Assembly (NCBI RefSeq): GCF_007827695.1 | Contig: NZ_VITA01000012.1 | Coordinates: 1 to 64,000 of the forward strand | Source of the DNA: Sinorhizobium medicae | GTDB taxonomy: Bacteria; Pseudomonadota; Alphaproteobacteria; Rhizobiales; Rhizobiaceae | Reading direction: 5' to 3' | DNA length: 64,000 bases | Shown here: in pieces, positions 35,957-46,722 of the stretch | Position numbering within the stretch: position 1 is the first letter of the stretch | Layout: each line of letters begins with the position of its first letter | Program-made: the position numbers and the translations under genes | Notes under the pieces: model-generated | What the model was told of the DNA's origin: nothing | Databases searched by the model: none | What the model saw: the letters and a program-made list of their open reading frames with translations, nothing else

Positions 35957-36910
35957 TCACCGGGCGGAGCCGCGCACCGCCCATCGGATCCCCGCCGCAA
36001 CCGCAATTCCGAGCACGGGCCAGATCGCCCAGAATCGCCCCTCCCAGGAAAGGAGGTTGACCGCGACGGCCGCAGATCCGACGGCCCCGAGCAGGGCAAG
36101 CCCGCGGTCGAATTGCGTCAACCCGCTTATCTGGCGAAGCACGGCGATCAAGGCGAAAGCAAACAAGGGCCATCTCGCCCAGAACTCCCCCTCCCACGAA
36201 GCGAAATTTATGGCGACGACCCCAGCCGCCGCCACGCCGAGGACACCGAAAATGCGGCGGTCCGTCCTTGATAAGCCCCCGGCTGGCACCCCTTCTGCTC
36301 CTGTGTCTGCGGCCAGGTTCTCGCGATCGGAAGGGGCGCCCTGTCTTCCCCAGCCGCCGCTGGCTTCCGGCAATCCCGGACCTTCCGCCGCTCCGATCTG
36401 AACCGCGTAACTCGGAACGCCGCCATCGATATTCTTGACCGTCAGCGCGCCGAGAAATTCGAAGCCGACGGCCAGCTTGTTGCGGACCTGGTCATAGACG
36501 GTGCTGGATATCACTATGCCACCGGCCGGCGCGGAGCCTTGCAGGCGCGCCGCGATATTGACGCCGTCGCCGTAAAGGTCATCGCCGTCAGCGATCACAT
36601 CACCGAGATTGATGCCGATGCGATAGTCCATTCGCGCTTCGCTCGGGCGCCCGGCATTCAACCCGGCCAATTCGTTCTGGACGTCTATTGCCGCCCTCAC
36701 CGCTTCCACGACGCTCGGAAATTCCGCGATCAGGCCATCGCCCCAGGTGTTGACAACCCGACCCTCATGCGCCTCGATCAGGCGCGCCATGGCATCGCGG
36801 CTGCGCTTCAGGGCCGCCAGCGTCCCCTCTTCGTCCTTCCCCATCAGGCGCGAATAATCCTGCACGTCGGCACAGAAGATGGTCGTCAGCTTACGGCGTG
36901 TTCTTGACAT
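35957..36910 (-). CDS. Adenylate/guanylate cyclase with C-terminal membrane repeat
   Basis: 317 residues from the ATG at 36910. The class III cyclase domain (about 1-170) keeps the metal Asps (IFCADVQDYSRL, TWGDGLIAEF) and the transition-state Asn and Arg (GDGVNIAARL), so it should be active on ATP. After a polar linker, about residues 225-317 hold membrane segments with a repeated unit, ASWEGEFWARWPLFAF and LSWEGRFWAIWPVLGI, similar to 2TM domains. It would make cAMP at the membrane. It contrasts with the altered homologue at 18-20 kb. Confidence 0.9.
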   Translation of the reverse strand: MSRTRRKLTTIFCADVQDYSRLMGKDEEGTLAALKRSRDAMARLIEAHEGRVVNTWGDGLIAEFPSVVEAVRAAIDVQNELAGLNAGRPSEARMDYRIGINLGDVIADGDDLYGDGVNIAARLQGSAPAGGIVISSTVYDQVRNKLAVGFEFLGALTVKNIDGGVPSYAVQIGAAEGPGLPEASGGWGRQGAPSDRENLAADTGAEGVPAGGLSRTDRRIFGVLGVAAAGVVAINFASWEGEFWARWPLFAFALIAVLRQISGLTQFDRGLALLGAVGSAAVAVNLLSWEGRFWAIWPVLGIAVAAGIRWAVRGSAR

Positions 36911-37116
36911 CGGATTTCGCCCTCGCTCGGAGTCGACGGCAGGTCGGCGCCTTGCGGGCAGCATAGCGAGGCCGTGGTGAATCTCAATGCCGGTGGCCGG
37001 AGCAGCGGCGGGCGGCAGTTTCCTGTGCTCCTTCTCGCTTCTCTAAAGGAACTGATCCACCCGTCGGCGGTTTGGGCTCCGTGTGTCGCAAGAAGCGACG
37101 ATACTGGAGGTTACAG

Positions 37117-37371
37117 ATGTTGAGAAAAGTATTGATTGCAGCCGCGATATCCGCCGCCGGCATTTCCCCTGCCTTCGCGCAGGCCGACATGGTTTGCGAC
37201 CAGGCAGGCATGACGAAGCTCGAGACTGACGTGGGTCAGATCACCGATACGGGCCGCAAGGAGATGGCGCAGAAGGAACTCGCCATGGCGAAAGAAGCAT
37301 TGGCCGCGAATGACCAGGAAAAGTGCAAGTCTCACATGGCGAATGCCATGAAAGGCAATGATCCGATGTAA
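37117..37371 (+). CDS. Small exported helical protein
   Basis: 84 residues from the ATG at 37117, with TGGAGG seven bases upstream. The signal peptide is 1-22 (LRKVLIAAAISAAGISPAFAQA). The mature part has two Cys (VCDQAGM and EKCKSHM) and is helical with a repeated Lys/Glu/Ala pattern, so a helical hairpin closed by a disulfide is likely. It belongs to a group of short periplasmic proteins without assigned role. A terminator follows. Confidence 0.7.
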   Translation: MLRKVLIAAAISAAGISPAFAQADMVCDQAGMTKLETDVGQITDTGRKEMAQKELAMAKEALAANDQEKCKSHMANAMKGNDPM

Positions 37372-37389
37372 GCGCTGCAATTCCTGAAC

Positions 37390-37424
37390 GGAAAGCCGGA
37401 GCGCGCTCCGGCTTTCCTTCTTTT
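37390..37424. terminator. Bidirectional terminator
   Basis: A perfect 28-base palindrome at 37390-37417 (arms GGAAAGCCGGAGCG and its complement) followed by TTCTTTT. It separates the plus-strand small gene from the end of ilvC on the minus strand and can serve both. Confidence 0.88.
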
Positions 37425-37439
37425 CATTGAAGGCAGATC

Positions 37440-39148
<1,709 letters not shown>

Positions 39149-39183
39149 CGCTCTGACGCTTTGCATCCGCTGACGCCCCATCA

Positions 39184-39197
39184 GTACCGTACGGTAC
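39184..39197. promoter_or_regulatory. Palindromic operator of the TetR gene
   Basis: The 14-base perfect palindrome GTACCGTACGGTAC lies just upstream of the TetR start region. Size and position suit autorepression by a TetR dimer. Confidence 0.6.
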
Positions 39198-39587
39198 GGT
39201 TCGTGGGGTTCTATTCTGCCCGGACAGGGGCGTCAAGCCGGATTTTCATTGAGAGGGAAGCAAAGCTTCACCGACGCAGGTCAACTGGGACTGACTGTTC
39301 GGGCGCTTCGTGTTTTTGATGGTCGGCGCCTGATCTCACACGACGGACCGACAAGAACTGTCGGCGCTGCAGATGCCTGGCTTCAGCTTGTCGAAGTTCA
39401 CGTCGCTGCTTGCCGGTGAACGGCCGATCTCCACAGGAAGCTCGCGCTAAAGCGATCGGCATTCCTCGCCATGCGGGAGCGCCTCGAGTCGAATCCGATG
39501 AATTTTAGACCGGCCCACCCGATCTGAAATCATCGGGTTGGAGAAAGTAACGTTTTCCGGTCCGGAAAGGACCCCTTGCGCTCGCAA
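39198..39587. other. Intergenic region without supported gene
   Basis: About 390 bases between the TetR gene and the BTLCP protease gene. Open frames are short and have no start signals. It may hold the TetR promoter at the left edge. I see no hairpin with T-run. Confidence 0.4.
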
Positions 39588-40154
39588 TCAGATATTTCGG
39601 GCACCTGCGATCAGTTCCCACCGCCTGCCGTTCGACTGGGATTGCCGGGCGAAATAATTATAAGGGGTGCGTGACCAATCTCTGACCGAATTGGTCCTGT
39701 TGTCGAGAACCAGGTCACCTTCGCTCGTGCGGACGGTGAGAACCGTGTGGCCCTCCCCACGAAAGAGCGCAACCGTGAGTAGCAGTGCCGATGCGGGCCA
39801 GCCGCGCTTCAACAGCTCTCGCTTCTTGAGGATTGCGAAGTCCTCGCAGTCTCCGTAAGCGGTCGGCACGCGCCAGTCATCGTCCTTGCCGACGTTTGCG
39901 CGGTCGCTGCGTTCGCGGATGCTCGCATTGACGGCGCTGTTGATCTGTTTGAGCTGGCTGATTTTATCCGGAGCAAGAACGACCGCCTTTTCGCCGCCGC
40001 CTGTGCTGCAGAGGCGTGGCTCGCGGACGCAGAAAGATGCGAAGGCGGGCGGTGCGAAAGCCTTGCCGGAAGTCCTCATGGTTGTACCGGCATCTGCAGC
40101 CCCCGGGGCTCCAATAAGCAACAAAAAGACTGTCTGCGCAATGAAGCGTTTCAC
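39588..40154 (-). CDS. Transglutaminase-like cysteine protease (BTLCP)
   Basis: 188 residues from a GTG at 40154, with GGAGAA seven bases upstream. The signal peptide is 1-22. The catalytic triad of the family is visible: Cys in PTAYGDCEDFAILK, His in GEGHTVLTVRT and Asp in DLVLDNRT. BTLCP enzymes are periplasmic and often paired with a GGDEF-type or LapD-like system; here no LapA/LapD genes are near. Substrate unknown. Confidence 0.9.
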   Translation of the reverse strand: MKRFIAQTVFLLLIGAPGAADAGTTMRTSGKAFAPPAFASFCVREPRLCSTGGGEKAVVLAPDKISQLKQINSAVNASIRERSDRANVGKDDDWRVPTAYGDCEDFAILKKRELLKRGWPASALLLTVALFRGEGHTVLTVRTSEGDLVLDNRTNSVRDWSRTPYNYFARQSQSNGRRWELIAGARNI

Positions 40155-40348
40155 GAGGCGTTCTCCAACGACGGGCACAAGTCCCCCGATCCGACGTAGA
40201 GACTAGCTAAGATAGATTAAGCCATGGTTGATAACCCGAAATGAGGCCGCGATATGGCGATCTACTAATATTTCGTAAATTGACCACAGTTAATTTTAAT
40301 TCAATTCTAAAAAGTATTTTTAAAGTTAATGTTTTAAGGAGTATAGAA

Positions 40349-41116
40349 ATGAAAAGAATTAATAGATCGATATTTCGAACATTCTTCATACTCTCCACGG
40401 CAACGATCGGCGCCGTCGTGGTTACGACGGACGCAGACGCAGTACAGCGCCAGCGCATGACTGCCCGTCAGTGCAGCCCGCTTTCGGAAGCCAACTTCGC
40501 GGCATGTTGCGTTGCAATAAACCGCTCAAAAATCCTTACTCCTGCGCAGATTAAAATGTGTCCGCCTCTGACGACGGCAACCATCGGTGCTGGCACCGGA
40601 CGGCACGATCGCAGCGATTCCACCGCAAGCGGCCCAATGAGAGGTGGCGGCAAGAGCGGCGCCAGCCGGGGTAGTGCTGGTACAGTCGGCAGTGGCGGCG
40701 GTGGCGGCGGCAGTGGCGGCGGTGGAGGCGGCGGTGGCGGCGGCGGCGGCGGCGGCGACAACGGCGGCGGCGGCGGCGACAACGGCGGCGGCGGCGGCGA
40801 CAACGGCGGCGGCGGCGGTGGCGACAACGGCGGCGGCGGCGGCGGCGACACCGGCGGCGGCGGCGGTGGCGACAACGGGGGCGGCGGCGGCGGCGGCGAC
40901 ACCGGCGGCGGCGGCGGCGGTGCCGACAACGGCGGCGGCGGCGGTGGCGACAACGGGGGCGGCGGCCAGGATCCCGGCAAAGGTGGTCAGGACGGCGGTA
41001 AGGGCGGTCAGGACGGCGGTAAGGGCGGTCAGGACGGCGGCAAAGGCCACCAGGACAATGGCAAGGGCGGCAAGGACGGAAAAGGAAAAGGCGGGAAGGA
41101 CAAGGGCGATAAGTGA
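40349..41116 (+). CDS. Glycine-rich secreted protein
   Basis: 255 residues from the ATG at 40349, preceded by AAGGAG. A signal peptide of about 32 residues ends at DADAVQ. Residues 34-80 are a normal cysteine-containing region (ARQCSPLSEANFAACCVAIN), after which low complexity begins: G5-DN and G6-DT repeats (about 115-220), then GGQDGGK units and a Lys-rich tail. The Asp/Asn-Gly pattern could bind calcium, and the tail could bind nucleic acid or polyanions; both are guesses. The repeats may vary in length between strains. Confidence 0.7.
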   Translation: MKRINRSIFRTFFILSTATIGAVVVTTDADAVQRQRMTARQCSPLSEANFAACCVAINRSKILTPAQIKMCPPLTTATIGAGTGRHDRSDSTASGPMRGGGKSGASRGSAGTVGSGGGGGGSGGGGGGGGGGGGGGDNGGGGGDNGGGGGDNGGGGGGDNGGGGGGDTGGGGGGDNGGGGGGGDTGGGGGGADNGGGGGGDNGGGGQDPGKGGQDGGKGGQDGGKGGQDGGKGHQDNGKGGKDGKGKGGKDKGDK

Positions 41117-41503
41117 GCGGCAACGGCCACGGCCACGCTGCGACGACGGAAGTCCCTGGCATATGCGATAACAGCGACGCCAACGTTGACGGCTTGCGTG
41201 TCGGCACGAACGGCACGAACTGGATGAAGCGGGCGGGCACCGTCTCCGCCTGTTTCCTTCCAAGTATATGACCCAAATAAGCGATATTGGCGTCAGCCAA
41301 AATTGCCGGGTAGCAGCCAGACTGGGAAAGCGGCAAGCCGGGGCGCTTGTTCAGCAACGTCAACGGAAACTCTCGAAGGGCGGCTCCCGCAGGTGTCGCC
41401 CTTTTCTTCTTCGGCATTGAAAATGAACGGATTGCGCAAGCTACGACAACCTTTCACTAACTCCTGGCCTCGATAATGCCGCCGCAATCGAGGACCGAAT
41501 CGC
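41117..41503. other. Intergenic region without supported gene
   Basis: About 390 bases after the glycine-rich gene. Open frames here are antisense or random. No terminator with T-run is evident. Confidence 0.35.
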
Positions 41504-42262
41504 ATGACCAAGACCAATCCCAAACGACGGAAGCGCAGCACGCGACGGAAGAGCAGCCAGAATGGTATGGGCCGCTGGTATCTCGCGGCCGCAATCATCG
41601 TCGGAGGGATCGTCGCTTACGATCACCGGGGGGAACTCGACCGTCTGGCCAGTACATCGCAGCTGACGGCACTACTTTCGCCGGACGAGGAACTCACTGA
41701 GAAAAAGGTTCAAGCTAAGAAGAACGCCGAGAAGAGACCGCCAAAGAAGGTGGAACTCGCGACCATTCCGATCCCTGTCCGTCCAAAGGAACATACGGGA
41801 TCCATAGCGCAGAAAGCGGCCTTGATCCCGCCAGCACCCGTCAAGCCGCCAGTGGCCCATTCACTCGAACAGGCTGGCCAGCGGCCACCCGAGAGCGACA
41901 CCTTCTTTTTTTGCGGTATTCGGCACGACAATTGCGTCCTGGACGGCGACACGTTCCTGTTCAACGGGCAGAGAATTCTCATTGCCGACATCGACGCACC
42001 GGAAACGAAGCTTGCGAAGTGTGACGAGGAACGATCGCGCGGCTCCTACGCCAAGGCACGGTTGCGCGAGTTGCTGAATGCAGGAAACTTCGCCCTGGTG
42101 GCATCCGAATCCGCCCCGGGCGATGAGCCCGGCAAGCGGCGGCTCGTCGTCAGAAACGGCAGATCGCTTGGAGACATTCTCATATCGGAGGGACTCGCCA
42201 AAAAGCGTAGCGGGCGGCCCCAGTCATGGTGCGGCCAGTCCACCGCCCGCGTATCCGGTTGA
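41504..42262 (+). CDS. Thermonuclease-like (SNase) protein, membrane-anchored
   Basis: 252 residues. A basic start and a membrane segment (about 25-40) anchor it, followed by a Pro/Lys-rich linker (to about 130). The C-terminal 120 residues are SNase-like: VLDGDTFLFNGQRI with the catalytic Arg, DIDAPET with the Glu, and KRRLVVRNGRSLGDIL with a second Arg. It may cut DNA or RNA in the periplasm, with calcium. Some proteins of this type are catalytically weak. It stands alone. Confidence 0.85.
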   Translation: MTKTNPKRRKRSTRRKSSQNGMGRWYLAAAIIVGGIVAYDHRGELDRLASTSQLTALLSPDEELTEKKVQAKKNAEKRPPKKVELATIPIPVRPKEHTGSIAQKAALIPPAPVKPPVAHSLEQAGQRPPESDTFFFCGIRHDNCVLDGDTFLFNGQRILIADIDAPETKLAKCDEERSRGSYAKARLRELLNAGNFALVASESAPGDEPGKRRLVVRNGRSLGDILISEGLAKKRSGRPQSWCGQSTARVSG

Positions 42263-42301
42263 AGCCGCCGGGAACAGGCTGCGGCGCTGTAACGGGAACC
42301 T

Positions 42302-43201
42302 TTATGCGTAGCGGCGGTGATCCGACAGAACGGCGTCGATGATCCGCCGCGACTTTTCAACCTCCCGTCGATCGGTGCCCGGCATCTCGGCAGCGACGAT
42401 CAGCGCCTTCCACAACGTCCATCCTCGGCCACGCGCCCAGGTCCCTTCGTCGAGCCGGAGAGCGGCACGGAATGCGGTACGACTCGTCTCCTCGAACATC
42501 GTCCAGGCGATCGACAGATCACAAGCCGGATCGCCCACGCCCGACGTTCCGAAATCGATCACGGCGCTCAAACGGCCATTCTCAACCAAAAGATTGCCGG
42601 CGGCGACATCGCCATGGAACCAGACGGGAGCCCTGTCCCAGGCAGAAGCAAGTGCGGCCTCCCACACCAGGCGCGCGGCGTGGACGTCGATCCTGCCTTC
42701 AAGCGCGTCGAGCGCCCAGCGCGTTTCGCGGTCATAGACGGTCAATGCTCCGCCCCGGAAGAAGTTGTGCTGGCCGGGCGGCGGGCCGCCCTGGGCGTCG
42801 ATCCGTTGCAGCGCAGCCAGAAATTCGCCGATTGTTGTTGCGAAGCGGCTGAGATCGGCAATTTGCGCCCGCGTGGCGATCTCGCCGTGGCGCCACTCAT
42901 AGACCGACCAGTGCCAGGGATATCCCTCGCCCGGCCTGCCCATCGCCAGCGGAACGGGCACAGGCAGCGGCAGGGAAGGCGCGAGCCGGGGCAGCCATTC
43001 TTGCTCCTTTTCCACCTGGAGCGCGTAGTGAGCGGCGCTTGGTAGTCGCACGGTCATGTGCTTACCGAGGCGAAAGGTTCTGTTATCCCACCCGCCGAAC
43101 TCGACCGGCCTTACGGGCAGATCCGCCCACTGTGGAAACTGTGTTGCAATCAGTCTCCTGGCGAGAACCGCGTCGATCACGGGCATGTCGGTGTCAGACA
43201 T
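42302..43201 (-). CDS. Aminoglycoside phosphotransferase-like kinase (APH family)
   Basis: 299 residues from the ATG at 43201. The kinase C-lobe has the catalytic loop WFHGDVAAGNLLV and the DFG-like VIDFGTSGVGDPACDL, which are APH family signatures. The N-lobe has FGGWDNRTFRLG and a Lys-type strand. Members phosphorylate antibiotics, choline, sugars or homoserine; nothing points to resistance here. It is cytoplasmic. Confidence 0.9.
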   Translation of the reverse strand: MSDTDMPVIDAVLARRLIATQFPQWADLPVRPVEFGGWDNRTFRLGKHMTVRLPSAAHYALQVEKEQEWLPRLAPSLPLPVPVPLAMGRPGEGYPWHWSVYEWRHGEIATRAQIADLSRFATTIGEFLAALQRIDAQGGPPPGQHNFFRGGALTVYDRETRWALDALEGRIDVHAARLVWEAALASAWDRAPVWFHGDVAAGNLLVENGRLSAVIDFGTSGVGDPACDLSIAWTMFEETSRTAFRAALRLDEGTWARGRGWTLWKALIVAAEMPGTDRREVEKSRRIIDAVLSDHRRYA

Positions 43202-43384
43202 GGAAATACCGCACTCTGATCGTGAAGGCACCCAGCTTGTAACGAAAACATCGGAGTGGGCAACCCCGCCGGCCCATACCAACTGCTGCATCGATCAAGC
43301 GTCAATACGTATCAGCCCGAGCACACGTGCGGTCGCCGAGTAGAAGGCTCGCCTGGCCACAGGAGGAAATGCCCTCGCCCGCAG

Positions 43385-44653
43385 TCACTTATCCCCTCGA
43401 AGCGTGTCCTTCTGCGTGATCAGCCGTGCGCTGTGCTGACCGCTCAGATAGGTCCATAGCCAGCTCCACGCCACGGCAAAGCGGCTGCGGGTGCCTATCA
43501 GGAAGTAGATATGGGCGATGCCCCAGATCCACCAGGCGAGCGAACCCTTGAGCTTGATCCTGCCGAAATCGATGATCGCCGCACGCTTGCCGATCGTGGC
43601 GAGGCTCCCCTGGTGCCGGTAGCGGAACGGACCTGGCGCAGGCGAACCGCCAAGCCGGCAACGGATGACCTGGGCAACATAGGCGCCCTGCTGCTTGGCG
43701 GCCGGTGCGATGCCGGGCACCGGCTTGCCGTCTCCCTGGATGACGGATGCCGTATCGCCGACGATGAAGATGTTCGGGTGATCCGGCGCCGACAGGTCGG
43801 GGCCGACCTTTGCGCGGCCGGCACGATCCGCCTCGACGCCGACCCACTTTGCGGCGGGCGATGCCTGGACCCCTGCCGCCCAGACAAGCGTTCGGCTCGG
43901 CACGAAGCTTTCACCGATAGTGACCCCTTCTTCGGTGCAGTTGGTTACGGGCGTGCCCGTGCGCACCTCCACGCCCAGCTTCTCCAGCTCGCGGGAGGCA
44001 TAGGCGGATAACTTCTCACTGAATGCGGGGAGAATGCGCGGGCCTGCCTCCACAAGCACCACCCGAGCCAGGCGCGTGTCGATCCGGCGGAACTCGCCAG
44101 GCAGCGTTCGATGCGCCATTTCGGCGATGATGCCCGCAAGCTCTACTCCTGTCGGTCCTGCTCCGATGATCGTGAAGGTCAGTAGCGCATCGCGCTCGGC
44201 CGGATTCTCTTCCAGTTCCGCCTGCTCGAAGGCAATGAGCACGCGCCGGCGAATGGTCGTCGCATCCTCCAGCGTCTTCAGCCCAGGCGCAACCGGTGCC
44301 CATTCGTCGTGGCCGAAATATGCGTGCGTCGCCCCGGTCGCCAGCACCAGCGTGTCGTAGGGAACCGATTGTCCATCCGCCAGCATCACTTCCGCGGCAC
44401 TCGGATCGACGCCGACGACCTCACCAAGCAGCGTCGTCACCTCCTGCCGGTCACGGTAGAGCCGGCGGATCGGCCATGCGATTTCGGAGGTCGCAAGCAC
44501 CGTGGTCGCCACCTGGTAGAGCAGCGGCTGAAACAGGTGATGGTTACGCCGATCGATCAGCGTAACTCTGACTGGCGCGCTCTTGAGGTCGTTGACGAGT
44601 TGCAGACCGCCGAAACCTCCACCGATCACGACGACATGATGTCTTTCCTGCAT
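43385..44653 (-). CDS. ndh: Type II NADH dehydrogenase (NDH-2)
   Basis: 422 residues. FAD-binding GxGxxG in VVIGGGFGGLQLV (about 9-20), second dinucleotide fold near ITIIGAGPTGVELAG (about 160), and a C-terminal FIVGDTASV. The C-terminal end has a hydrophobic stretch (LVWWIWGIAHIYF) that attaches the enzyme to the inner membrane. It passes electrons from NADH to quinone without pumping protons. The 3' end of the Lrp gene lies 25 bases upstream of its start. Confidence 0.9.
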   Translation of the reverse strand: MQERHHVVVIGGGFGGLQLVNDLKSAPVRVTLIDRRNHHLFQPLLYQVATTVLATSEIAWPIRRLYRDRQEVTTLLGEVVGVDPSAAEVMLADGQSVPYDTLVLATGATHAYFGHDEWAPVAPGLKTLEDATTIRRRVLIAFEQAELEENPAERDALLTFTIIGAGPTGVELAGIIAEMAHRTLPGEFRRIDTRLARVVLVEAGPRILPAFSEKLSAYASRELEKLGVEVRTGTPVTNCTEEGVTIGESFVPSRTLVWAAGVQASPAAKWVGVEADRAGRAKVGPDLSAPDHPNIFIVGDTASVIQGDGKPVPGIAPAAKQQGAYVAQVIRCRLGGSPAPGPFRYRHQGSLATIGKRAAIIDFGRIKLKGSLAWWIWGIAHIYFLIGTRSRFAVAWSWLWTYLSGQHSARLITQKDTLRGDK

Positions 44654-44678
44654 GCTCTTCGTTCCCCTTACATTTGCC

Positions 44679-45143
44679 CTAATCCGCGTAGCCGACGGGC
44701 ACTGCGGTACCGCTTTTCAGGACTTCCATGGAAATCGAGGCGGAAACGTCGAACAGCTCCACCTTTCGCACGATCTGCTTGTAGACCACGTCATAGTGCT
44801 CGACCCTCGGCAGCACCACCTTGACGATGTAATCGTAATTGCCCGTCAGCCGATGCGCCTCGACGATCTCCGGTATGTCGCTGATCGCTCTCCGAAACTT
44901 TTCTATCCAGTCGTCGGAATGATGCGCCGTCTTGATCAGCGCAAACACTGTCGTCGGCACGCCCATCTTCTCGCGGTCGAGCACGACGATGCGCCTGCTC
45001 ACATACCCCGCTTCCTCGAGCCGCTGAATGCGCCGCGAGCAGGCGGAAAGAGAAAGGCTCACCCGCTCGGCAAGATCGCTCATCGGGACGCTCGCATCCT
45101 GCTGCAAAAGCATGAGCAGCTTCCGGTCTCTATCGTCTAGCAC
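44679..45143 (-). CDS. Lrp/AsnC family transcriptional regulator
   Basis: 154 residues. The N-terminal winged helix (about 1-55) includes MSDLAERVSLSLSACSRRIQRLEEAGYV. The C-terminal RAM domain (about 65-145) senses amino acids and controls oligomer state. It is divergent from the racemase gene, with a palindrome between, so it probably regulates that gene and itself in response to an amino acid. Confidence 0.95.
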   Translation of the reverse strand: MLDDRDRKLLMLLQQDASVPMSDLAERVSLSLSACSRRIQRLEEAGYVSRRIVVLDREKMGVPTTVFALIKTAHHSDDWIEKFRRAISDIPEIVEAHRLTGNYDYIVKVVLPRVEHYDVVYKQIVRKVELFDVSASISMEVLKSGTAVPVGYAD

Positions 45144-45181
45144 GCTCCGACTCCTTGCCTTTAACGCGGCATGCGCCGAAA

Positions 45182-45211
45182 ATTTGCGCCTTTCATATTT
45201 TTAACGCAAAT
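45182..45211. promoter_or_regulatory. Dyad between Lrp and racemase genes
   Basis: ATTTGCG (45182-45188) and CGCAAAT (45205-45211) form a perfect inverted repeat with 16 AT-rich bases between. It fits an Lrp-type site, although not the classic consensus. Confidence 0.5.
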
Positions 45212-45348
45212 ACTGCGCGAAAAAATACAGAGGGACGCCGGACAAAGCAACCGCATCCAACCCCACCCGCATGATAATCTAGCAGTGGAACGGAGAAGGT
45301 GACGAAGCGTTCCCGAGGGTTCGCAGCACAAGAGCAGGGAACGAGATA

Positions 45349-46068
45349 ATGGAAATGCGCAAAATCGGCCTCATCGGCGGCATGAGCTTCGAAAGTTCGG
45401 CTGTCTATTATCGAATGGTCAACGAAGCCGTACGCGAGCGGCGCGGTAAACTGCATTCCGCGGAAGTGCTTCTGCATTCCGTGGATTTCCAAGGGATCGT
45501 GGACCTTCAAAAAGCCGGCCGCTGGGATGAGGCCGCACTGCGTCTTTCCGATGTTGCCCGCGGGCTCGTCGCCGGTGGGGCCGATTGCATTTTGATCTGC
45601 ACCAATACGATGCACCTGATCGCGGATGCGGTGCAGCGCTCGGTCGATGTTCCGTTGATCAACATCATCGACGAGACGGCCCAACGCCTAAAGAGTGCCG
45701 GCAGCCGCAAGCCGTTGCTGCTCGCCACCCGCTACACGATGGAACACGGCTTCTATGCCGAGCGCATGAAAACCCATGGCATCGATCTGATGGTCCCTGA
45801 CGCCGCCGGCCGCACGCTGACCCATAATGTCATTTTCGACGAGCTCTGCGCCGGCCGGGTACTGGACTCCTCGCGCGACGCGCTAATTGCGCTCATCGAA
45901 AAAGCAAAGGCGGATGGCGCGGATGCCGTCATTCTCGGCTGCACCGAAATCTGCCTCATTCTCGATCCTGCCAATCTGCCGATCCCGGGCTTCGATTCAA
46001 CCGCCATTCACGCCGAGGCGGCTGTCGAGTTCGCTCTCGGAGGACCGAGCATCACCCGCGCCGCTTGA
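45349..46068 (+). CDS. Aspartate/glutamate racemase family protein (YgeA-like)
   Basis: 239 residues from the ATG at 45349. The two catalytic cysteines lie in LICTNTMH (about residue 83) and VILGCTEICLI (about 197), as expected for PLP-independent racemases. IGLIGGMSFESSAVYY is the family start. YgeA-type enzymes racemise several amino acids with broad specificity. It is divergent from the Lrp-family gene, which suggests control by the same amino acids. Cytoplasmic. Confidence 0.9.
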   Translation: MEMRKIGLIGGMSFESSAVYYRMVNEAVRERRGKLHSAEVLLHSVDFQGIVDLQKAGRWDEAALRLSDVARGLVAGGADCILICTNTMHLIADAVQRSVDVPLINIIDETAQRLKSAGSRKPLLLATRYTMEHGFYAERMKTHGIDLMVPDAAGRTLTHNVIFDELCAGRVLDSSRDALIALIEKAKADGADAVILGCTEICLILDPANLPIPGFDSTAIHAEAAVEFALGGPSITRAA

Positions 46069-46157
46069 GCACGAGGTCGCGGCAGCGGATGGGCAGCCGC
46101 CCATCCGACATCATGAATTTGCGGGCGCCCGCATGAACTGTTCGAATGCGAGACGCT

Positions 46158-46574
46158 TCATGCCGGCGCGTCGAACGCCGTACGCGCCTTTCGGATCGCG
46201 TCGTGATTCTCGAGCGACCAGTCGACAAAAACTTTTAAAACGGGCAGAAACGAGTGGCCGAGATCGGTAAGGCTGTATTCCACGCTCGGGGGCTGCGTCG
46301 GATAGACGGTGCGGTTCAGATAACCGTCGCGCTGAAGATCGCGTAGCGTCTGCGTCAGCATCCGTTGCGATATGTCTGGAATCAGCCGTCTGAGTTGCGA
46401 GAACCGCAACGGGCCGTCGGCGAGCGACAGGATCATCAGCGAATTCCACTTGCCGCCGATATTGTCCATCACGTCACGCACCGGACAATTGTCGATATCG
46501 AAGGGTACGCCGCAGATGACTGCCACCCGCTCGCCCTTCACCGCAGCCGTCGCTTTGTTCATGGCGGTACCCAT
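46158..46574 (-). CDS. HxlR family transcriptional regulator
   Basis: 138 residues from the ATG at 46574 or 46562. The winged helix includes [20 protein letters not shown], then [30 protein letters not shown], the HxlR signature. The conserved Cys in CPVRD could be a redox or aldehyde sensor, as known for some members. It is divergent from the NmrA-type gene, the same arrangement as YtfH/YtfG in E. coli, and so probably controls that gene. Confidence 0.92.
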   Translation of the reverse strand: MGTAMNKATAAVKGERVAVICGVPFDIDNCPVRDVMDNIGGKWNSLMILSLADGPLRFSQLRRLIPDISQRMLTQTLRDLQRDGYLNRTVYPTQPPSVEYSLTDLGHSFLPVLKVFVDWSLENHDAIRKARTAFDAPA

Positions 46575-46722
46575 TTCGTAACCACGGCAGAAAAAACTGC
46601 CTCCTTTACAGCTCTTAGCAGATAACGAGATAAGAGCAACTCTCGAAAAGAGACCAGCTTCAGATACGAGATCATGCCTCGGGGGCATGCCGAACCGGCT
46701 GGATGGAAGCGAAAGGAAGAAC

